Below are positions 16,227-26,339 of a stretch of DNA of 64,000 nucleotides, in pieces. Numbering within the stretch: the stretch's first letter is position 1; every line of letters starts with the position of its first letter. The notes below the pieces were generated by a model that searched no databases, was not told where the DNA came from, and saw only the letters and a program-made list of their open reading frames with translations. The position numbers and the translations under genes were made by a program. The stretch comes from Merdimmobilis hominis (GTDB lineage: Bacteria; Bacillota; Clostridia; Oscillospirales; Ruminococcaceae), in NCBI RefSeq assembly GCF_016901855.1, contig NZ_JACJKY010000011.1, forward strand, positions 1 through 64,000, in the 5' to 3' direction.

Positions 16227-16991
16227 TTATGCGCGTGATTTCTTTTTCGAGAAGAAATAATCAAACGCCTTTTTAATTGACACATCCCAGAATTCCCAGG
16301 TGTGATCGCCCGGCCATTCCTCGTAATACGGTGCAAAGCCGAGCGTGTTAAGCAAATCAACAAACCGTTCATTCTGCTCGCGCAGGCTGTCCGATTTACC
16401 GCAGGTAATAAACAGACGCGGTGTTTTTCCTTCTGCCGCACAACGTTTTGCCAACAAGAATAAATCCTGTGATTCCGGAAGCTTATATCCGTCACCGAAA
16501 ATTGCGGCAAATTCCTGATGACGGCTCTCTTCATCATAACGGTTCTGCATACTCCATGCAAGATCTGCAACAGACGAAAATGCCGCGCAGCCCGCATAGC
16601 GGTCAGGGTCGGTAAGCATACATTTCATTGCACCGTATCCACCCATCGAAAGACCCATTACATACGATTTTTCTGATGACAGCGGCAGCGAAAACAGCCG
16701 GTGCATAATTTCGGGCAGTTCTTTATAAACATAACTAAAATAATTCACTCCGTATTTCATATCGGTATAAAAGCTGCGCTGCACCTCCGGCATAACAACT
16801 GCCACACCGTATTCCTGTGCATACCGCTCTACAGCGGTACGACGAAGCCAACCGGTGCAGTTGTCCGAAAGGCCGTGCAGCAGATAGACGACGCGCACAC
16901 GCGAAAGCGCGCGGTCATCGGGCAAAAGCACCTGTGCGCTTGTGCTCATGTTAAGCTCTTTGGAATGAAAATCAGCACGAATGAATGTCAT
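16227..16991 (-). CDS. Alpha/beta-hydrolase esterase (EstA / esterase D-like)
   Basis: The 254-residue cytoplasmic protein has the putative-esterase fold: oxyanion region LLHGLSDN (37-44), nucleophile elbow GLSMGG (Ser115), a likely acid near Asp200 and His229 in GDHTWEFWD. Similar clostridial and lactobacillar enzymes hydrolyse short-chain acyl esters, and some relatives deacetylate sugars. The exact substrate is unknown. AAGGAGAG precedes the ATG. It lies downstream of glyA but behind a terminator; no strong promoter of its own was seen. Confidence 0.8.
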   Translation of the reverse strand: MTFIRADFHSKELNMSTSAQVLLPDDRALSRVRVVYLLHGLSDNCTGWLRRTAVERYAQEYGVAVVMPEVQRSFYTDMKYGVNYFSYVYKELPEIMHRLFSLPLSSEKSYVMGLSMGGYGAMKCMLTDPDRYAGCAAFSSVADLAWSMQNRYDEESRHQEFAAIFGDGYKLPESQDLFLLAKRCAAEGKTPRLFITCGKSDSLREQNERFVDLLNTLGFAPYYEEWPGDHTWEFWDVSIKKAFDYFFSKKKSRA

Positions 16992-17014
16992 AAAAATCTC
17001 TCCTTTTCTTTTTA

Positions 17015-17050
17015 AAAAAGCGCGTCAGCCAATCGGCAGACGCGCTTTTT
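17015..17050 (-). terminator. Terminator of glyA
   Basis: AAAAAGCGCGTC / GACGCGCTTTTT stem with a 12-base loop, directly after the glyA stop on the minus strand. Confidence 0.85.
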
Positions 17051-17062
17051 CATTGTCGTTTC

Positions 17063-18316
17063 TTATTCGTACAGCGGATATTTTGCACACAGCGCGCTGA
17101 CTGCGGCGCGTACGTCCTCTGCCGTGTTTTCGTAATCGGTTGCTGTTTTGTAAATGCAGTCGGCAATGACTTCCATGTCCTCTTCTTTTAAGCCGCGGGA
17201 AGTGACTGCCGGTGTGCCGATGCGGATACCGCTTGTGACAAACGGGCTCTGCGGATCGTCTGGGATTGCATTTTTGTTGACGGTGATATACACGGTATCG
17301 AGCCGTTTTTCGAGCTCTTTGCCGGTGATGTTCATGCTGCGCAGATCAAGCAGAATGAGGTGGTTGTCTGTACCGCCGGAAACGAGCGAGAAGCCTTTTT
17401 TCGACAGAGCCTCTGCGAGTGCAGCTGCATTTTTGACAACCTGGTGCTGATATGCTTTAAACGAGTCGGACAATGCTTCACCCAGGCAGACTGCTTTTGC
17501 AGCGATGACGTGCATGAGCGGGCCGCCCTGTGTGCCCGGGAAGATCGCTTTGTCGATCTGTTTGCCGAGTTCTTCTTTGCACAAAATCATGCCGCCGCGC
17601 GGACCGCGGAGTGTTTTGTGCGTTGTTGTGGTGACAACGTCAGCATACGGTACCGGCGAAGCATGCTCGCCTGCGGCAACCAAGCCTGCGATGTGCGCCA
17701 TGTCGACCATGAAATATGCGCCGACTTCTTTTGCGATCTCGCTGATTTTTGCAAAGTCGATGGCACGCGGATATGCGCTGGCGCCTGCAACGATCAGTTT
17801 CGGTTTATTCTCAATCGCCAGTGCGCGCAGCTTGTCGTAATCGATGCGGCCGGTTTCGCTGTCCACACCGTACGGTACGAAGTTATAGTATTTGCCGCTC
17901 ATGTTGACCGGAGAACCGTGGGTCAGATGGCCGCCGTGTGCCAAGTTCATACCAAGCACGGTATCGCCCGGATTCAACAGTGCAAAGTAAACGGCGAGGT
18001 TTGCCTGTGCACCCGAGTGCGGCTGAACGTTTACATGCTCTGCGCCGAACAGTTCTTTTGCGCGCGCGATTGCGATATCCTCGACCACATCGACACACTC
18101 ACAGCCGCCGTAATACCGTTTTCCCGAATAGCCCTCTGCGTATTTGTTGGTGAGCACCGATCCCATCGCCGCCATCACCGCCGGGGTCACAATATTTTCG
18201 CTGGCAATGAGTTCGAGATTGCGCCGCTGACGCAAAAGCTCATGGTTCATTGCTTCTGCCACTTCTTTGTCATACTGACCGACAAAGCCGATCGTATCCA
18301 TCATATCACCGTACAT
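17063..18316 (-). CDS. glyA: Serine hydroxymethyltransferase
   Basis: The 417-residue PLP enzyme interconverts serine and glycine with transfer of a one-carbon unit to tetrahydrofolate. Landmarks include [31 protein letters not shown] and the PLP-binding [14 protein letters not shown] (Lys234). The start at 18316 has AAAGGAG ten bases upstream; the open frame extends further but passes through the promoter. It is a single-gene unit with a promoter at 18366-18394 and its own terminator. Confidence 0.97.
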   Translation of the reverse strand: MYGDMMDTIGFVGQYDKEVAEAMNHELLRQRRNLELIASENIVTPAVMAAMGSVLTNKYAEGYSGKRYYGGCECVDVVEDIAIARAKELFGAEHVNVQPHSGAQANLAVYFALLNPGDTVLGMNLAHGGHLTHGSPVNMSGKYYNFVPYGVDSETGRIDYDKLRALAIENKPKLIVAGASAYPRAIDFAKISEIAKEVGAYFMVDMAHIAGLVAAGEHASPVPYADVVTTTTHKTLRGPRGGMILCKEELGKQIDKAIFPGTQGGPLMHVIAAKAVCLGEALSDSFKAYQHQVVKNAAALAEALSKKGFSLVSGGTDNHLILLDLRSMNITGKELEKRLDTVYITVNKNAIPDDPQSPFVTSGIRIGTPAVTSRGLKEEDMEVIADCIYKTATDYENTAEDVRAAVSALCAKYPLYE

Positions 18317-18365
18317 TGGCAACACACTCCTTTTTCTTGCTGTCATGGTTTTATCGATTATTTGT

Positions 18366-18394
18366 ATTATACCGCAACTACGGGCATTTGACAA
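18366..18394 (-). promoter_or_regulatory. Promoter of glyA
   Basis: Minus-strand -35 TTGTCA, 17-bp spacer, -10 TATAAT. Confidence 0.8.
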
Positions 18395-18434
18395 CGAAAA
18401 TCTGTTTGTTTTTTCGTTTTGCCCAAACGATTGG

Positions 18435-18463
18435 TTGACAGCGTCTGTTTGCCGTGGTACGAT
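18435..18463 (+). promoter_or_regulatory. Promoter of pth-mfd
   Basis: -35 TTGACA, 17-bp spacer ending TGG (extended -10), -10 TACGAT. Divergent from the glyA promoter. Confidence 0.8.
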
Positions 18464-18554
18464 TAACAAAAAGAATGCGGGGCAGGGGGTGTTTTCCCTT
18501 TGCCCCATACTGTGCGTTATGCCGATTTTTCGACAAAAGGAAAGGAATTCCCCC

Positions 18555-19148
18555 ATGTTTTTTAAAAAGAAATCATCGAACATTTCATGGATCATTGCAG
18601 GGCTCGGCAACCCTGAGCCGAAATATGAAATCACCCGCCACAATGCCGGATTTTTGGCAATCGACCGCATTGCCGACAACGCAAACGTTTCCATTAAAAA
18701 AATGAAATTTCACGCGCTGATTGGCGAAGCGGAGTTAGGCGGCGAACGCTGTCTGCTGTTAAAACCGCTTACCTACATGAACAAAAGCGGTGAAGCGATT
18801 GCGGAAGCCATGCGCTATTATCAGATTCCGCCCGAGCGCGTGCTTATCCTGTTTGACGATATCTCGCTCGATCCCGGCAAGCTGCGGATTCGCCAAAAGG
18901 GCAGTGCCGGCGGTCATAACGGCATCAAAAGCATCATAGAAATGACAAAATCGAGCGATTTTCCGCGCATCAAAATCGGCGTGGGCAAAAAGCCGCATCC
19001 GGACTATGACTTGGCCGACTGGGTGCTCTCGAAATTCAAAAAAGATGAACTGCCGCTCATGGACGAAGCGTTTACCAATGCGGCAGACGCCGCCGCCATG
19101 ATCGTTTCCGGCAGTGTCGACCGCGCCATGAACCGCTATAACAGCTGA
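18555..19148 (+). CDS. pth: Peptidyl-tRNA hydrolase
   Basis: The 197-residue protein has the Pth motifs [18 protein letters not shown] (catalytic His29), [27 protein letters not shown] and [12 protein letters not shown]. It recycles peptidyl-tRNA released from stalled ribosomes. The start at 18555 follows AAAGGAAAGGA. mfd follows after 22 bp, the same pth-mfd pairing seen in Bacillus. Confidence 0.96.
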   Translation: MFFKKKSSNISWIIAGLGNPEPKYEITRHNAGFLAIDRIADNANVSIKKMKFHALIGEAELGGERCLLLKPLTYMNKSGEAIAEAMRYYQIPPERVLILFDDISLDPGKLRIRQKGSAGGHNGIKSIIEMTKSSDFPRIKIGVGKKPHPDYDLADWVLSKFKKDELPLMDEAFTNAADAAAMIVSGSVDRAMNRYNS

Positions 19149-19170
19149 TTTTATAAAAAGGAGGATTCCC

Positions 19171-22100
19171 GTGAATCTGTTTGCTCAAATCGCACATGCG
19201 CTCCCTGCTTATCGGTCGCTTGTCAAAAGCTTAAAGGACGGGCGTTCCCCTGTTTTATTGGTCGGCGCATCGGAAATTCACAAAGCGCACCTGCTCTGCG
19301 GCGCATTCGACGAATTTGCAGGCTCGATGCTCGTGCTCACACATGACGAGCCGTCCGCACGCGCGCTGATTCATAATATCAACGCCTTTTTCGACGATGA
19401 GCGTGCCGTACTCTATCCACAGCGCGATTTTAACCTGCATGACTTGGAAGCTTCCTCCCGTGAATACGAACAGCTTCGCATCAGTGTCCTGCGCCGCCTG
19501 TTAGACGCAGAAGCGCTCATCGTCGTTGCAAGCATCGAGGCGGTATTGCAGTACACCCTGCCGCCTGCCGCACTCAAAGAGAGCACGTTTTCCCTCGCGG
19601 TCGGCGACACCGTGGATGTGCAGTCGCTTGCCGAACACCTCACCCACGCAGGCTACGAAAGCCGTCCCCAAATCGAGGGTGTGGCACAGTTTTCGATTCG
19701 CGGCGGCATCATCGACATCTATCCGCCTGCACTTCCTGCACCCGTTCGTATCGAGCTCTGGGACGATGAGATTGACACGATGAGCTTTTTTGAAGTCCAG
19801 TCCCAGCGCCGGACAGACCCTGTCGAATCGATTCAAATCACTCCTGCGTGCGAAATCTTTCCACAATCGGTCGCTTCCCTTGTGGAAAACTTGACGGCTC
19901 TCGAGAAAAAGACACGCCAAAAGGACGCAAAAGCGCTGTTTGCAAAAGATATTGCACAGTTAAAGGGCGGCGTCGTTCCGCCGTCCTACGACCGGTATTT
20001 AGCGCTCATCCACGAAACGCCGGCGACGCTGTTTGACTATTTCCCGCGCGGCATCATCGCCGTGAGCGAATATACCTCGATCCGCGAAACATCCAAAACG
20101 TATCTCTGGCAGCAGCAGGAGGATCAAAAAGAGATGCTCGAAAACGGCGAGCTCACAAAAGAGCTCATCCGCTTTGACACATCGCTTGCCGATATCATCC
20201 GCCGCACTGCCGCCTATCCGACCGTATTTTTAGACACGTTTGCGCACACAAACAGCGAAATGACATTCGCGGAACTTATTTCCGTTTCACCGGTGCAGAC
20301 GAGTCCGTTTTCCGGCGAGTTAAAGTTACTTGAAGAGGACGTCCGCCCGCTGCTCAGTGAAAAATACGCAGTCTTCCTGCTTGCGGGCACGCAGAAATCG
20401 GCCGACGCACTGGCAGGTGACTTGCGCGCACGCGGGCTCCCCGCCTCCACCGATCAGACCGTTTCGCTTGACGACTGTATGGGACGCATCACGGTGCTCT
20501 CCAATCATTTGACGAGCGGCTTTGAATATCCGGAGATCAAAGTGAGCGTCATCACGACCGGCTTCCAGACCGAATCGCGCAAACGCCGCACCCGTCACAA
20601 AAAAGGCCGCGCGTTAAAAAGCCTCACCGATCTCTCAAAAGGCGATCTCGTCGTACACGTTTCCCACGGCATCGGTGTGTTTGAGGGGGTCGAAAAGCTT
20701 GAGATGCAGGGTGTTGTCAAAGATTATATCAAAATCTCCTATGCTGGTTCGGATGTGCTGTTTGTGCCGGTCACGCAGATGGATCTCGTATCGAAATACA
20801 TCGGTACAAAGGACGACACCAAGGTAAAACTCAACAAGCTCCACTCCGCCGAATGGCAGAACACACGCCGCCGCGCAAAACAGGCCGTTGCCGAGATGGC
20901 GGACGAACTGATTGCGCTGTATGCCAAACGAATGCAGGCGCCCGGCTATGCGTTCAGCGCCGATACCGAGTGGCAGAAGGACTTTGAACAGCATTTTGCC
21001 TTTTCGGAAACAGACGATCAGCTTCGGTGCACCGACGAAATCAAGCACGACATGGAACAGCCGCACCCGATGGACCGTGTGCTGTGCGGCGACGTCGGCT
21101 TCGGAAAAACAGAGGTGGCAATGCGCGCCGCATTTAAATGCGTAAGCGACGGCAAACAGTGTGCTGTTTTATGCCCGACGACGATTCTCGCATGGCAGCA
21201 TTACCAATCATTTTTAAAACGGTTTGAAGCGTTCCCGGTCAATATTGAAGTGCTCTCCCGCTTCCGTACGCCGAAACAGCAAAAGGAAATCGTGAAAAAG
21301 GCGGCGCGCGGTCAGATTGACATCTTAATCGGCACGCACCGCATTGTGCAAAAGGACATCGAATTTAAAGACTTAGGACTTGCCATCGTCGACGAGGAAC
21401 AGCGCTTCGGTGTCAAGCACAAGGAACGATTCAAAGAGATGTTCACGGGTGTCGACATGCTCACCCTTTCCGCAACACCGATTCCGCGCACACTCAACAT
21501 GGCAATCAGCGGCATCCGCGATATGTCGGTCATTGAGCAAGCACCGATGGACCGCCATCCGGTGCAGACGTATGTCATTGAATATAACGGCGCGATCATC
21601 GGCGACGCGATCAAAAAGGAACTGCGCCGCGGCGGTCAGGTGTACTATATTCACAACCGCATCGAAACGATTGAGCACTGCGCCGCAAAAATTCAGTCAA
21701 TGGTGCCGCAGGCGCGGATTGCAATCGCACACGGCCGCATGGAAGAGCACGAGCTTTCCGAGATCTGGCGGATGCTTCTAGAGCACGAAATCGACATTCT
21801 TGTGTGCACGACGCTCATCGAAACGGGCGTGGACGTTGCAAACTGCAACACGCTCATCATCGAGGATGCCGATCACATGGGACTCTCCCAGCTTTACCAG
21901 CTGCGCGGACGTGTTGGACGTTCGACCCGCCGTGCGTTTGCGTATTTCACGTTCACCCGCGGCAAGGTGCTCACTGAAATCGCCGCAAAACGGCTCTCTG
22001 CTATCCGCGAATTCACAAAATTCGGCTCAGGCTTCCGCATTGCACTGCGCGACTTGGAGATCCGCGGCGCCGGCAGCATCTTAGGCGCAAGACAGCACGG

Positions 22101-22638
22101 CCACATGGAGGCGGTCGGCTATGAGATGTATCTGCGGCTGTTGTCCGAAGCGATTGCCGAGAAAAAAGGCGAACCGGTAAAACAGCAGACATACGAATGC
22201 CAGATCGATCTGCGTTTGGATGCGCACATCCCCGAAACGTATATCAGCGAGATTTCCCAGCGGATTGATATTTACAAAAAAATCGCCGCCATCCACGATA
22301 AAGCCGACAGCATGGACGTCATCGACGAGCTCATCGACCGGTTCGGCGACCCGCCTGCCGCGGTATTAAGCCTTGTCGATGTTGCACTTCTGCGCAACAC
22401 GCTCGCTTCGTTCGGATTTGAGGAGATCAACGAGAAACCGCAGGGACTTCTTTTGTATCCCAAAGAGCTCGACATGGAGATTTCCGCGAAAATTGCCGCC
22501 GCGATGAAAAACCGTGTGCTTGTAAATACCGCCGGACGGCCGCACCTTATTGTCAAGCCGAAACGCGGCGAAAAGATGAACGCCGTGGCAGTTCTGCGCG
22601 AAGTTGTCGAAGCGCTTTCTGACGGGCAAAAAACGTAA
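19171..22638 (+). CDS. mfd: Transcription-repair coupling factor Mfd
   Basis: The 1155-residue protein is full length: UvrB-homology region at the N-terminus (LTHDEPSARALIHNINAFF, VLYPQRDFN), RNA polymerase interaction domain around 480-550 (LSKGDLVVHVSHGIGVF), RecG-like translocase with Walker A GDVGFGKTEV (about 640-649), DEEQ box and TLSATPIPRTL, and a C-terminal TRCF domain. It displaces stalled RNA polymerase and recruits UvrA. The start is GTG with GGAGG eight bases upstream. Confidence 0.97.
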   Translation: MNLFAQIAHALPAYRSLVKSLKDGRSPVLLVGASEIHKAHLLCGAFDEFAGSMLVLTHDEPSARALIHNINAFFDDERAVLYPQRDFNLHDLEASSREYEQLRISVLRRLLDAEALIVVASIEAVLQYTLPPAALKESTFSLAVGDTVDVQSLAEHLTHAGYESRPQIEGVAQFSIRGGIIDIYPPALPAPVRIELWDDEIDTMSFFEVQSQRRTDPVESIQITPACEIFPQSVASLVENLTALEKKTRQKDAKALFAKDIAQLKGGVVPPSYDRYLALIHETPATLFDYFPRGIIAVSEYTSIRETSKTYLWQQQEDQKEMLENGELTKELIRFDTSLADIIRRTAAYPTVFLDTFAHTNSEMTFAELISVSPVQTSPFSGELKLLEEDVRPLLSEKYAVFLLAGTQKSADALAGDLRARGLPASTDQTVSLDDCMGRITVLSNHLTSGFEYPEIKVSVITTGFQTESRKRRTRHKKGRALKSLTDLSKGDLVVHVSHGIGVFEGVEKLEMQGVVKDYIKISYAGSDVLFVPVTQMDLVSKYIGTKDDTKVKLNKLHSAEWQNTRRRAKQAVAEMADELIALYAKRMQAPGYAFSADTEWQKDFEQHFAFSETDDQLRCTDEIKHDMEQPHPMDRVLCGDVGFGKTEVAMRAAFKCVSDGKQCAVLCPTTILAWQHYQSFLKRFEAFPVNIEVLSRFRTPKQQKEIVKKAARGQIDILIGTHRIVQKDIEFKDLGLAIVDEEQRFGVKHKERFKEMFTGVDMLTLSATPIPRTLNMAISGIRDMSVIEQAPMDRHPVQTYVIEYNGAIIGDAIKKELRRGGQVYYIHNRIETIEHCAAKIQSMVPQARIAIAHGRMEEHELSEIWRMLLEHEIDILVCTTLIETGVDVANCNTLIIEDADHMGLSQLYQLRGRVGRSTRRAFAYFTFTRGKVLTEIAAKRLSAIREFTKFGSGFRIALRDLEIRGAGSILGARQHGHMEAVGYEMYLRLLSEAIAEKKGEPVKQQTYECQIDLRLDAHIPETYISEISQRIDIYKKIAAIHDKADSMDVIDELIDRFGDPPAAVLSLVDVALLRNTLASFGFEEINEKPQGLLLYPKELDMEISAKIAAAMKNRVLVNTAGRPHLIVKPKRGEKMNAVAVLREVVEALSDGQKT

Positions 22639-22664
22639 GTTTTGCTTGCGCTGACTACGTTTTT
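22629..22664 (+). terminator. Terminator of pth-mfd
   Basis: AAAAACGTA / TACGTTTTT arms with an 18-base loop; the left arm contains the mfd stop codon. It is a weaker hairpin than most in the window. Confidence 0.55.
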
Positions 22665-22674
22665 CATTTATAAT
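22646..22674 (+). promoter_or_regulatory. Promoter of manA-ROK
   Basis: -35 TTGCGC, 17-bp spacer, -10 TATAAT. It overlaps the preceding terminator hairpin. Confidence 0.65.
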
Positions 22675-22731
22675 AGATAGAAAGAAAAACAGAACGTTCT
22701 GTTTGAATGTGTAAAAAGGAGAGAATCAAGC

Positions 22732-23694
22732 ATGTATCCACTCAAATTGATTTCCCCGCTCAAAGATTATATCTGGGGCGGCACAAAACTCAAAGAAGAA
22801 TTCAACAAACAAACCGATCTTTCGAAAGTTGCGGAGAGCTGGCAGCTTTCGTGCCACAAAGACGGCAGCAGTGTGATTGCAAACGGTGAATTTGCAGGAA
22901 AAACACTGCCGGAATATATCGAAGCAAACGGCCGCGGCGTACTGGGCAGTGACTGCGATTCGTTTGAAAATTTCCCGATTCTGATTAAACTCATCGACGC
23001 AAAAGACAACCTGTCCGTTCAGGTGCATCCGAACAATGACTATGCACTCCGCGTCGAAGGTGAATACGGTAAAACTGAAATGTGGTATATCGTGGACTGC
23101 GAGCCGGGCGCAACACTGCTCTATGGCTTTCAACACGAAATTTCCAAAGAGGAATTTGCAGAACGCATTGCAAACAACACCCTGCTTGAAGTGACCAATG
23201 CAGTCGAAGTGCACAAAGGTGATTGCTTCTTCATTGAAGCCGGCACACTTCATGCCATCGGCAAAGGCATCCTGATCGCTGAGATTCAGCAGAACTCGAA
23301 CACCACCTACCGCATTTACGACTACGGCCGTGTCGGCAACGACGGCAAACCGCGTGAGCTCCACGTCGAAAAAGCAAAAGACGTGACCGCACTCGTTCCG
23401 CCGACCCGTCCGACCAAACCGCAGGGCGATCCGGTGGACTGCGGCGGCTATGTGAGCACGCTCTTGAGCACCTGTGAATACTTCACCGTTCATGCGCTCG
23501 ACGTAAAAACGGGTGCAGCACTCTCTGTTGACGACAAATCGTTCCACTCGCTGATGTGCCTGAGCGGATCGTTCACATTCGAGAGCGCACACGGCGATCT
23601 CACCATCGAAAAAGGCGACAGCGTATTCCTGCCGGCAGGCTACGGCGCATACACCGTAAAAGGCACCGGCGAACTGATCGTCACAACCGTATAA
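22732..23694 (+). CDS. manA: Mannose-6-phosphate isomerase
   Basis: The 320-residue cupin-fold enzyme interconverts mannose-6-phosphate and fructose-6-phosphate. It has the type I short-form landmarks: IWGGTKLKEEF, KLIDAKDNLSVQVHPND, GKTEMWYI, and the zinc region EAGTLHAIGKGILIAEIQQ. GGAGAG precedes the ATG. It forms an operon with a ROK kinase 22 bp downstream and fits with the GH125 mannosidase at the start of the window. Confidence 0.95.
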   Translation: MYPLKLISPLKDYIWGGTKLKEEFNKQTDLSKVAESWQLSCHKDGSSVIANGEFAGKTLPEYIEANGRGVLGSDCDSFENFPILIKLIDAKDNLSVQVHPNNDYALRVEGEYGKTEMWYIVDCEPGATLLYGFQHEISKEEFAERIANNTLLEVTNAVEVHKGDCFFIEAGTLHAIGKGILIAEIQQNSNTTYRIYDYGRVGNDGKPRELHVEKAKDVTALVPPTRPTKPQGDPVDCGGYVSTLLSTCEYFTVHALDVKTGAALSVDDKSFHSLMCLSGSFTFESAHGDLTIEKGDSVFLPAGYGAYTVKGTGELIVTTV

Positions 23695-23716
23695 TATAAA
23701 AACGGAGGAATCACTC

Positions 23717-24673
23717 ATGAAATACTATATCGGCATTGACTTGGGCGGCACCAACATTGCGGCAGGTGTTGTCAACGAAAACAAAGAAATCGTCGCAAAA
23801 ACAAGCATCAAAACCGGCAGCGGCCGTGACGTGAACCTGATCGTCGACGACATGGCACTCGCAGCAAAAACTGCCGCTGAAGGCGCAAACCTCACATTTG
23901 ACGATGTGGAATGGATCGGCATCGGCGCACCGGGCACTGCAAACAAAGCAACCGGCATCATCGAATATTCGAACAACCTCGACTGGTACAACGTGCCGCT
24001 CGTTTCGATGCTCGAAGAGCGCACCGGCAAAAAAGTGTTCATCGAAAACGACGCAAACGCTGCGGCATACGGCGAATATGTTGCAGGCGCTGCAAAAGAC
24101 GCAGATTCGTCCGTCATGGTAACACTCGGCACCGGTGTCGGCGGCGGTATTGTGCTGAACAACAAAATCTACACCGGCTTTAACTTTGCAGGCGCAGAGC
24201 TTGGCCACTCGGTCATCGTTGTCGACGGCCGTCAGTGCACCTGCGGACGTAAAGGCTGCCTTGAGGCATATGCAAGCGCAACCGGTTTGATCGTCACCAC
24301 AAAAGAATACATGGAGCAGTACAAAGATTCCGCGATGTGGGACATCGTTGAGGGCGACATCTCGAAAGTCAACGGCCGCACCGCATTTGACGCAATGCGC
24401 AAAGGCGACGAAGCCGGCAAACTGGTTGTCGACGAATACATCAAATATCTCGCCTGCGGTGTGACAAACATCATCAACACCTTCCAGCCGGATATTCTGT
24501 GCATCGGCGGCGGCATCTCCCACGAAGGCGACACCCTGATGGTTCCGCTCAAAGAGATCGTTGCCCGTGAGGTTTACTCGCGCAACAGTGCAAGAAACAC
24601 TGAAATCGTCGCAGCATCGCTCGGCAACGATGCCGGCATTATCGGTGCAGCTCTGCTCGGTTTGGCAGACTGA
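23717..24673 (+). CDS. ROK-family glucokinase / sugar kinase
   Basis: The 318-residue ROK kinase has the ATP motif GIDLGGTN near the N-terminus, the IENDANAAAYGE catalytic segment, TLGTGVGGGI, and the zinc site around CTCGRKGCLE with an upstream GHS His. Most clostridial relatives phosphorylate glucose, but mannose or N-acetyl sugars are possible given manA before it and nagA after it. GGAGG precedes the ATG. Confidence 0.88.
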   Translation: MKYYIGIDLGGTNIAAGVVNENKEIVAKTSIKTGSGRDVNLIVDDMALAAKTAAEGANLTFDDVEWIGIGAPGTANKATGIIEYSNNLDWYNVPLVSMLEERTGKKVFIENDANAAAYGEYVAGAAKDADSSVMVTLGTGVGGGIVLNNKIYTGFNFAGAELGHSVIVVDGRQCTCGRKGCLEAYASATGLIVTTKEYMEQYKDSAMWDIVEGDISKVNGRTAFDAMRKGDEAGKLVVDEYIKYLACGVTNIINTFQPDILCIGGGISHEGDTLMVPLKEIVAREVYSRNSARNTEIVAASLGNDAGIIGAALLGLAD

Positions 24674-24689
24674 TTTGATAACATGACAC

Positions 24690-24725
24690 AAAACGAGGCA
24701 GAACGGGTTCGTTCTGCCTCGTTTT
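24690..24725 (+). terminator. Long-stem hairpin between the ROK kinase and sulfatase genes
   Basis: A 15-bp perfect stem (AAAACGAGGCAGAAC and its complement) with a 6-base loop, but only four T afterwards. It is probably a terminator with some read-through to the sulfatase gene, which has no clear promoter of its own. Confidence 0.65.
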
Positions 24726-24745
24726 ATAAGAGGAGAAGAAGACTG

Positions 24746-26233
24746 ATGAAACATCCAAATATCCTGCTGATCCACGCGGATCAGCACCGGGCGGACTGCT
24801 TAGGCTGCATGGGAAACCCGGACGTTAAAACACCAGAGATCGATGCACTCGCCGCCGACGGTGTGCGTCACACACGCCACTATACCGTATATCCCGTTTG
24901 CACACCGTCGCGCTATTCGATGCTCTCGGGACTGTATCCGCACCAGCATACCGGCTGGACAAACGTGTCATCCATTCCTTCGCATACCCGCACATTCCCG
25001 AAAATGCTCAAACAAGCAGGCTACCACACCGCGGCAGTCGGAAAAATGCACATGTCCCCGACGTATCTGGACATAGGCTTTGATGAGCTTACCCTCGCAG
25101 AACAGTGCGGTGTCGGCCGGTACGAGGACGAATATCACGAAATGCTCGCCGACAAAGGCAAAATCGATGCAGTCGACGTGCGCGATCAGGTGCTCGAAGT
25201 CCGCGCACACGCATCGGCAGACTATTTTGCTTCGTTCGGCGCTGAGGAGTCGGATTTGCCTCTTTCGGAATATTCGACCGAATGGATCACCGAGCAGGCA
25301 CTCTCCGAGATTCAAAACTGGAACCATGAGGGCGGCCGCTTTTTGATGGTCGGGTATGTAAAACCCCACCATCCGTTTGACCCGCCTGCGCCCTACAGCA
25401 CGATGTACGATCCGGACAAGCTCACGCTTCTGCCCGATTTCACAGCAGAGAACCTCCCTGTCGATTACGCGCGCAACCCGGGCTATTTTGACATGAAAAC
25501 GCTCACAGAACCAGCACTGCGCAAAGCAATGGCGCTCTATTACGGCTGTATCACCGAAATCGACGACGGCGTCGGCCGACTCGTTGCCGCGCTCAAAGAA
25601 GCCGGCCTTTACGAAAACACAATGATCATTTACACCTCTGATCACGGCGAATTTTTGGGCTGTCATCACATGCTGTTAAAAGGCAACCACCTGTATGAGC
25701 CGCTTGCTAAAATCCCGCTCATCATCAAATATCCCGAGAATGCACGCGCCGGCATCACAGACGAGGGACTCAGCGAAAACATCGACCTTGCACCGACGAT
25801 TCTGCGCGTTGCAAACGCTGAAATTCCTTATGAAATGAGCAAAATTTATTTGAACGAAGGCATTTGCCGGCCGTTTGCTTTCTCGGAAGGCGACTACGGC
25901 AACGAACGTGACAACCGCTGCTTCCACTATATGATTCGTGATGAACGGTTTAAGCTGATTTTAACCGGTTCGTTTGAAAAAGGACTCTTGTTTGATCTCC
26001 AAAAAGATCCGAATGAGCTTACAAACCTGTTTGACCATCCCGAATATCACGCCGTGCGCATGTTTTTGAGCACACAGCTTTCGTCGTATCTCTTATTCCA
26101 CGCACAGACGACAAACTGTCACGAACCGAATGCCGCTGTTTTGCGCGATAAGGAAATCACCGATGCACGAAGCCTCAAAGTACGCACACTCATTAAGGAA
26201 AAAACGGGCATTCTCCCCGCCGGAAACGAATGA
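24746..26233 (+). CDS. Cys-type sulfatase
   Basis: The 495-residue protein begins with the alkaline-phosphatase-fold metal site NILLIHADQHRADCLG and has the sulfatase signature CTPSR (Cys52), which must be converted to formylglycine. Later landmarks are VGKMHMSP, GYVKPHHPF and YTSDHGEFLG. No signal peptide is seen, so it should act in the cytoplasm on imported sulfated sugars, or be a phosphonate or choline-sulfate type enzyme. No maturase (anSME) is in the window. Start at 24746 follows AGGAGAAG. Its setting between a ROK kinase and nagA suggests sulfated host glycans; that is inference. Confidence 0.85.
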   Translation: MKHPNILLIHADQHRADCLGCMGNPDVKTPEIDALAADGVRHTRHYTVYPVCTPSRYSMLSGLYPHQHTGWTNVSSIPSHTRTFPKMLKQAGYHTAAVGKMHMSPTYLDIGFDELTLAEQCGVGRYEDEYHEMLADKGKIDAVDVRDQVLEVRAHASADYFASFGAEESDLPLSEYSTEWITEQALSEIQNWNHEGGRFLMVGYVKPHHPFDPPAPYSTMYDPDKLTLLPDFTAENLPVDYARNPGYFDMKTLTEPALRKAMALYYGCITEIDDGVGRLVAALKEAGLYENTMIIYTSDHGEFLGCHHMLLKGNHLYEPLAKIPLIIKYPENARAGITDEGLSENIDLAPTILRVANAEIPYEMSKIYLNEGICRPFAFSEGDYGNERDNRCFHYMIRDERFKLILTGSFEKGLLFDLQKDPNELTNLFDHPEYHAVRMFLSTQLSSYLLFHAQTTNCHEPNAAVLRDKEITDARSLKVRTLIKEKTGILPAGNE

Positions 26234-26253
26234 GAAAAACGATGTCTTACCGC

Positions 26254-26282
26254 TTGCATTCTCCAATACATTGCGATACAAT
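26254..26282 (+). promoter_or_regulatory. Promoter of nagA
   Basis: -35 TTGCAT, 17-bp spacer, -10 TACAAT. Confidence 0.75.
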
Positions 26283-26292
26283 AAAGGTATCG

Positions 26293-26317
26293 GCAGCGTG
26301 TTTTTTCTGCACGCTGC
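26293..26317 (+). other. Leader hairpin before nagA
   Basis: GCAGCGTG / CACGCTGC stem of 8 bp with a 9-base T-rich loop. It begins a few bases after the predicted transcription start and ends just before the ribosome site. It is not a terminator because the T-run is in the loop. Confidence 0.55.
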
Positions 26318-26339
26318 ACAAAGGAAAGGAATGAGTACA

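Noticed and set aside
17360-18391. 343-codon plus-strand frame opposite glyA
   Set aside because: Antisense shadow that also runs through the glyA promoter.
22726-24787. Two 330-358 codon minus-strand frames opposite manA and the ROK kinase
   Set aside because: Antisense shadows of well supported genes, without domains or ribosome sites.
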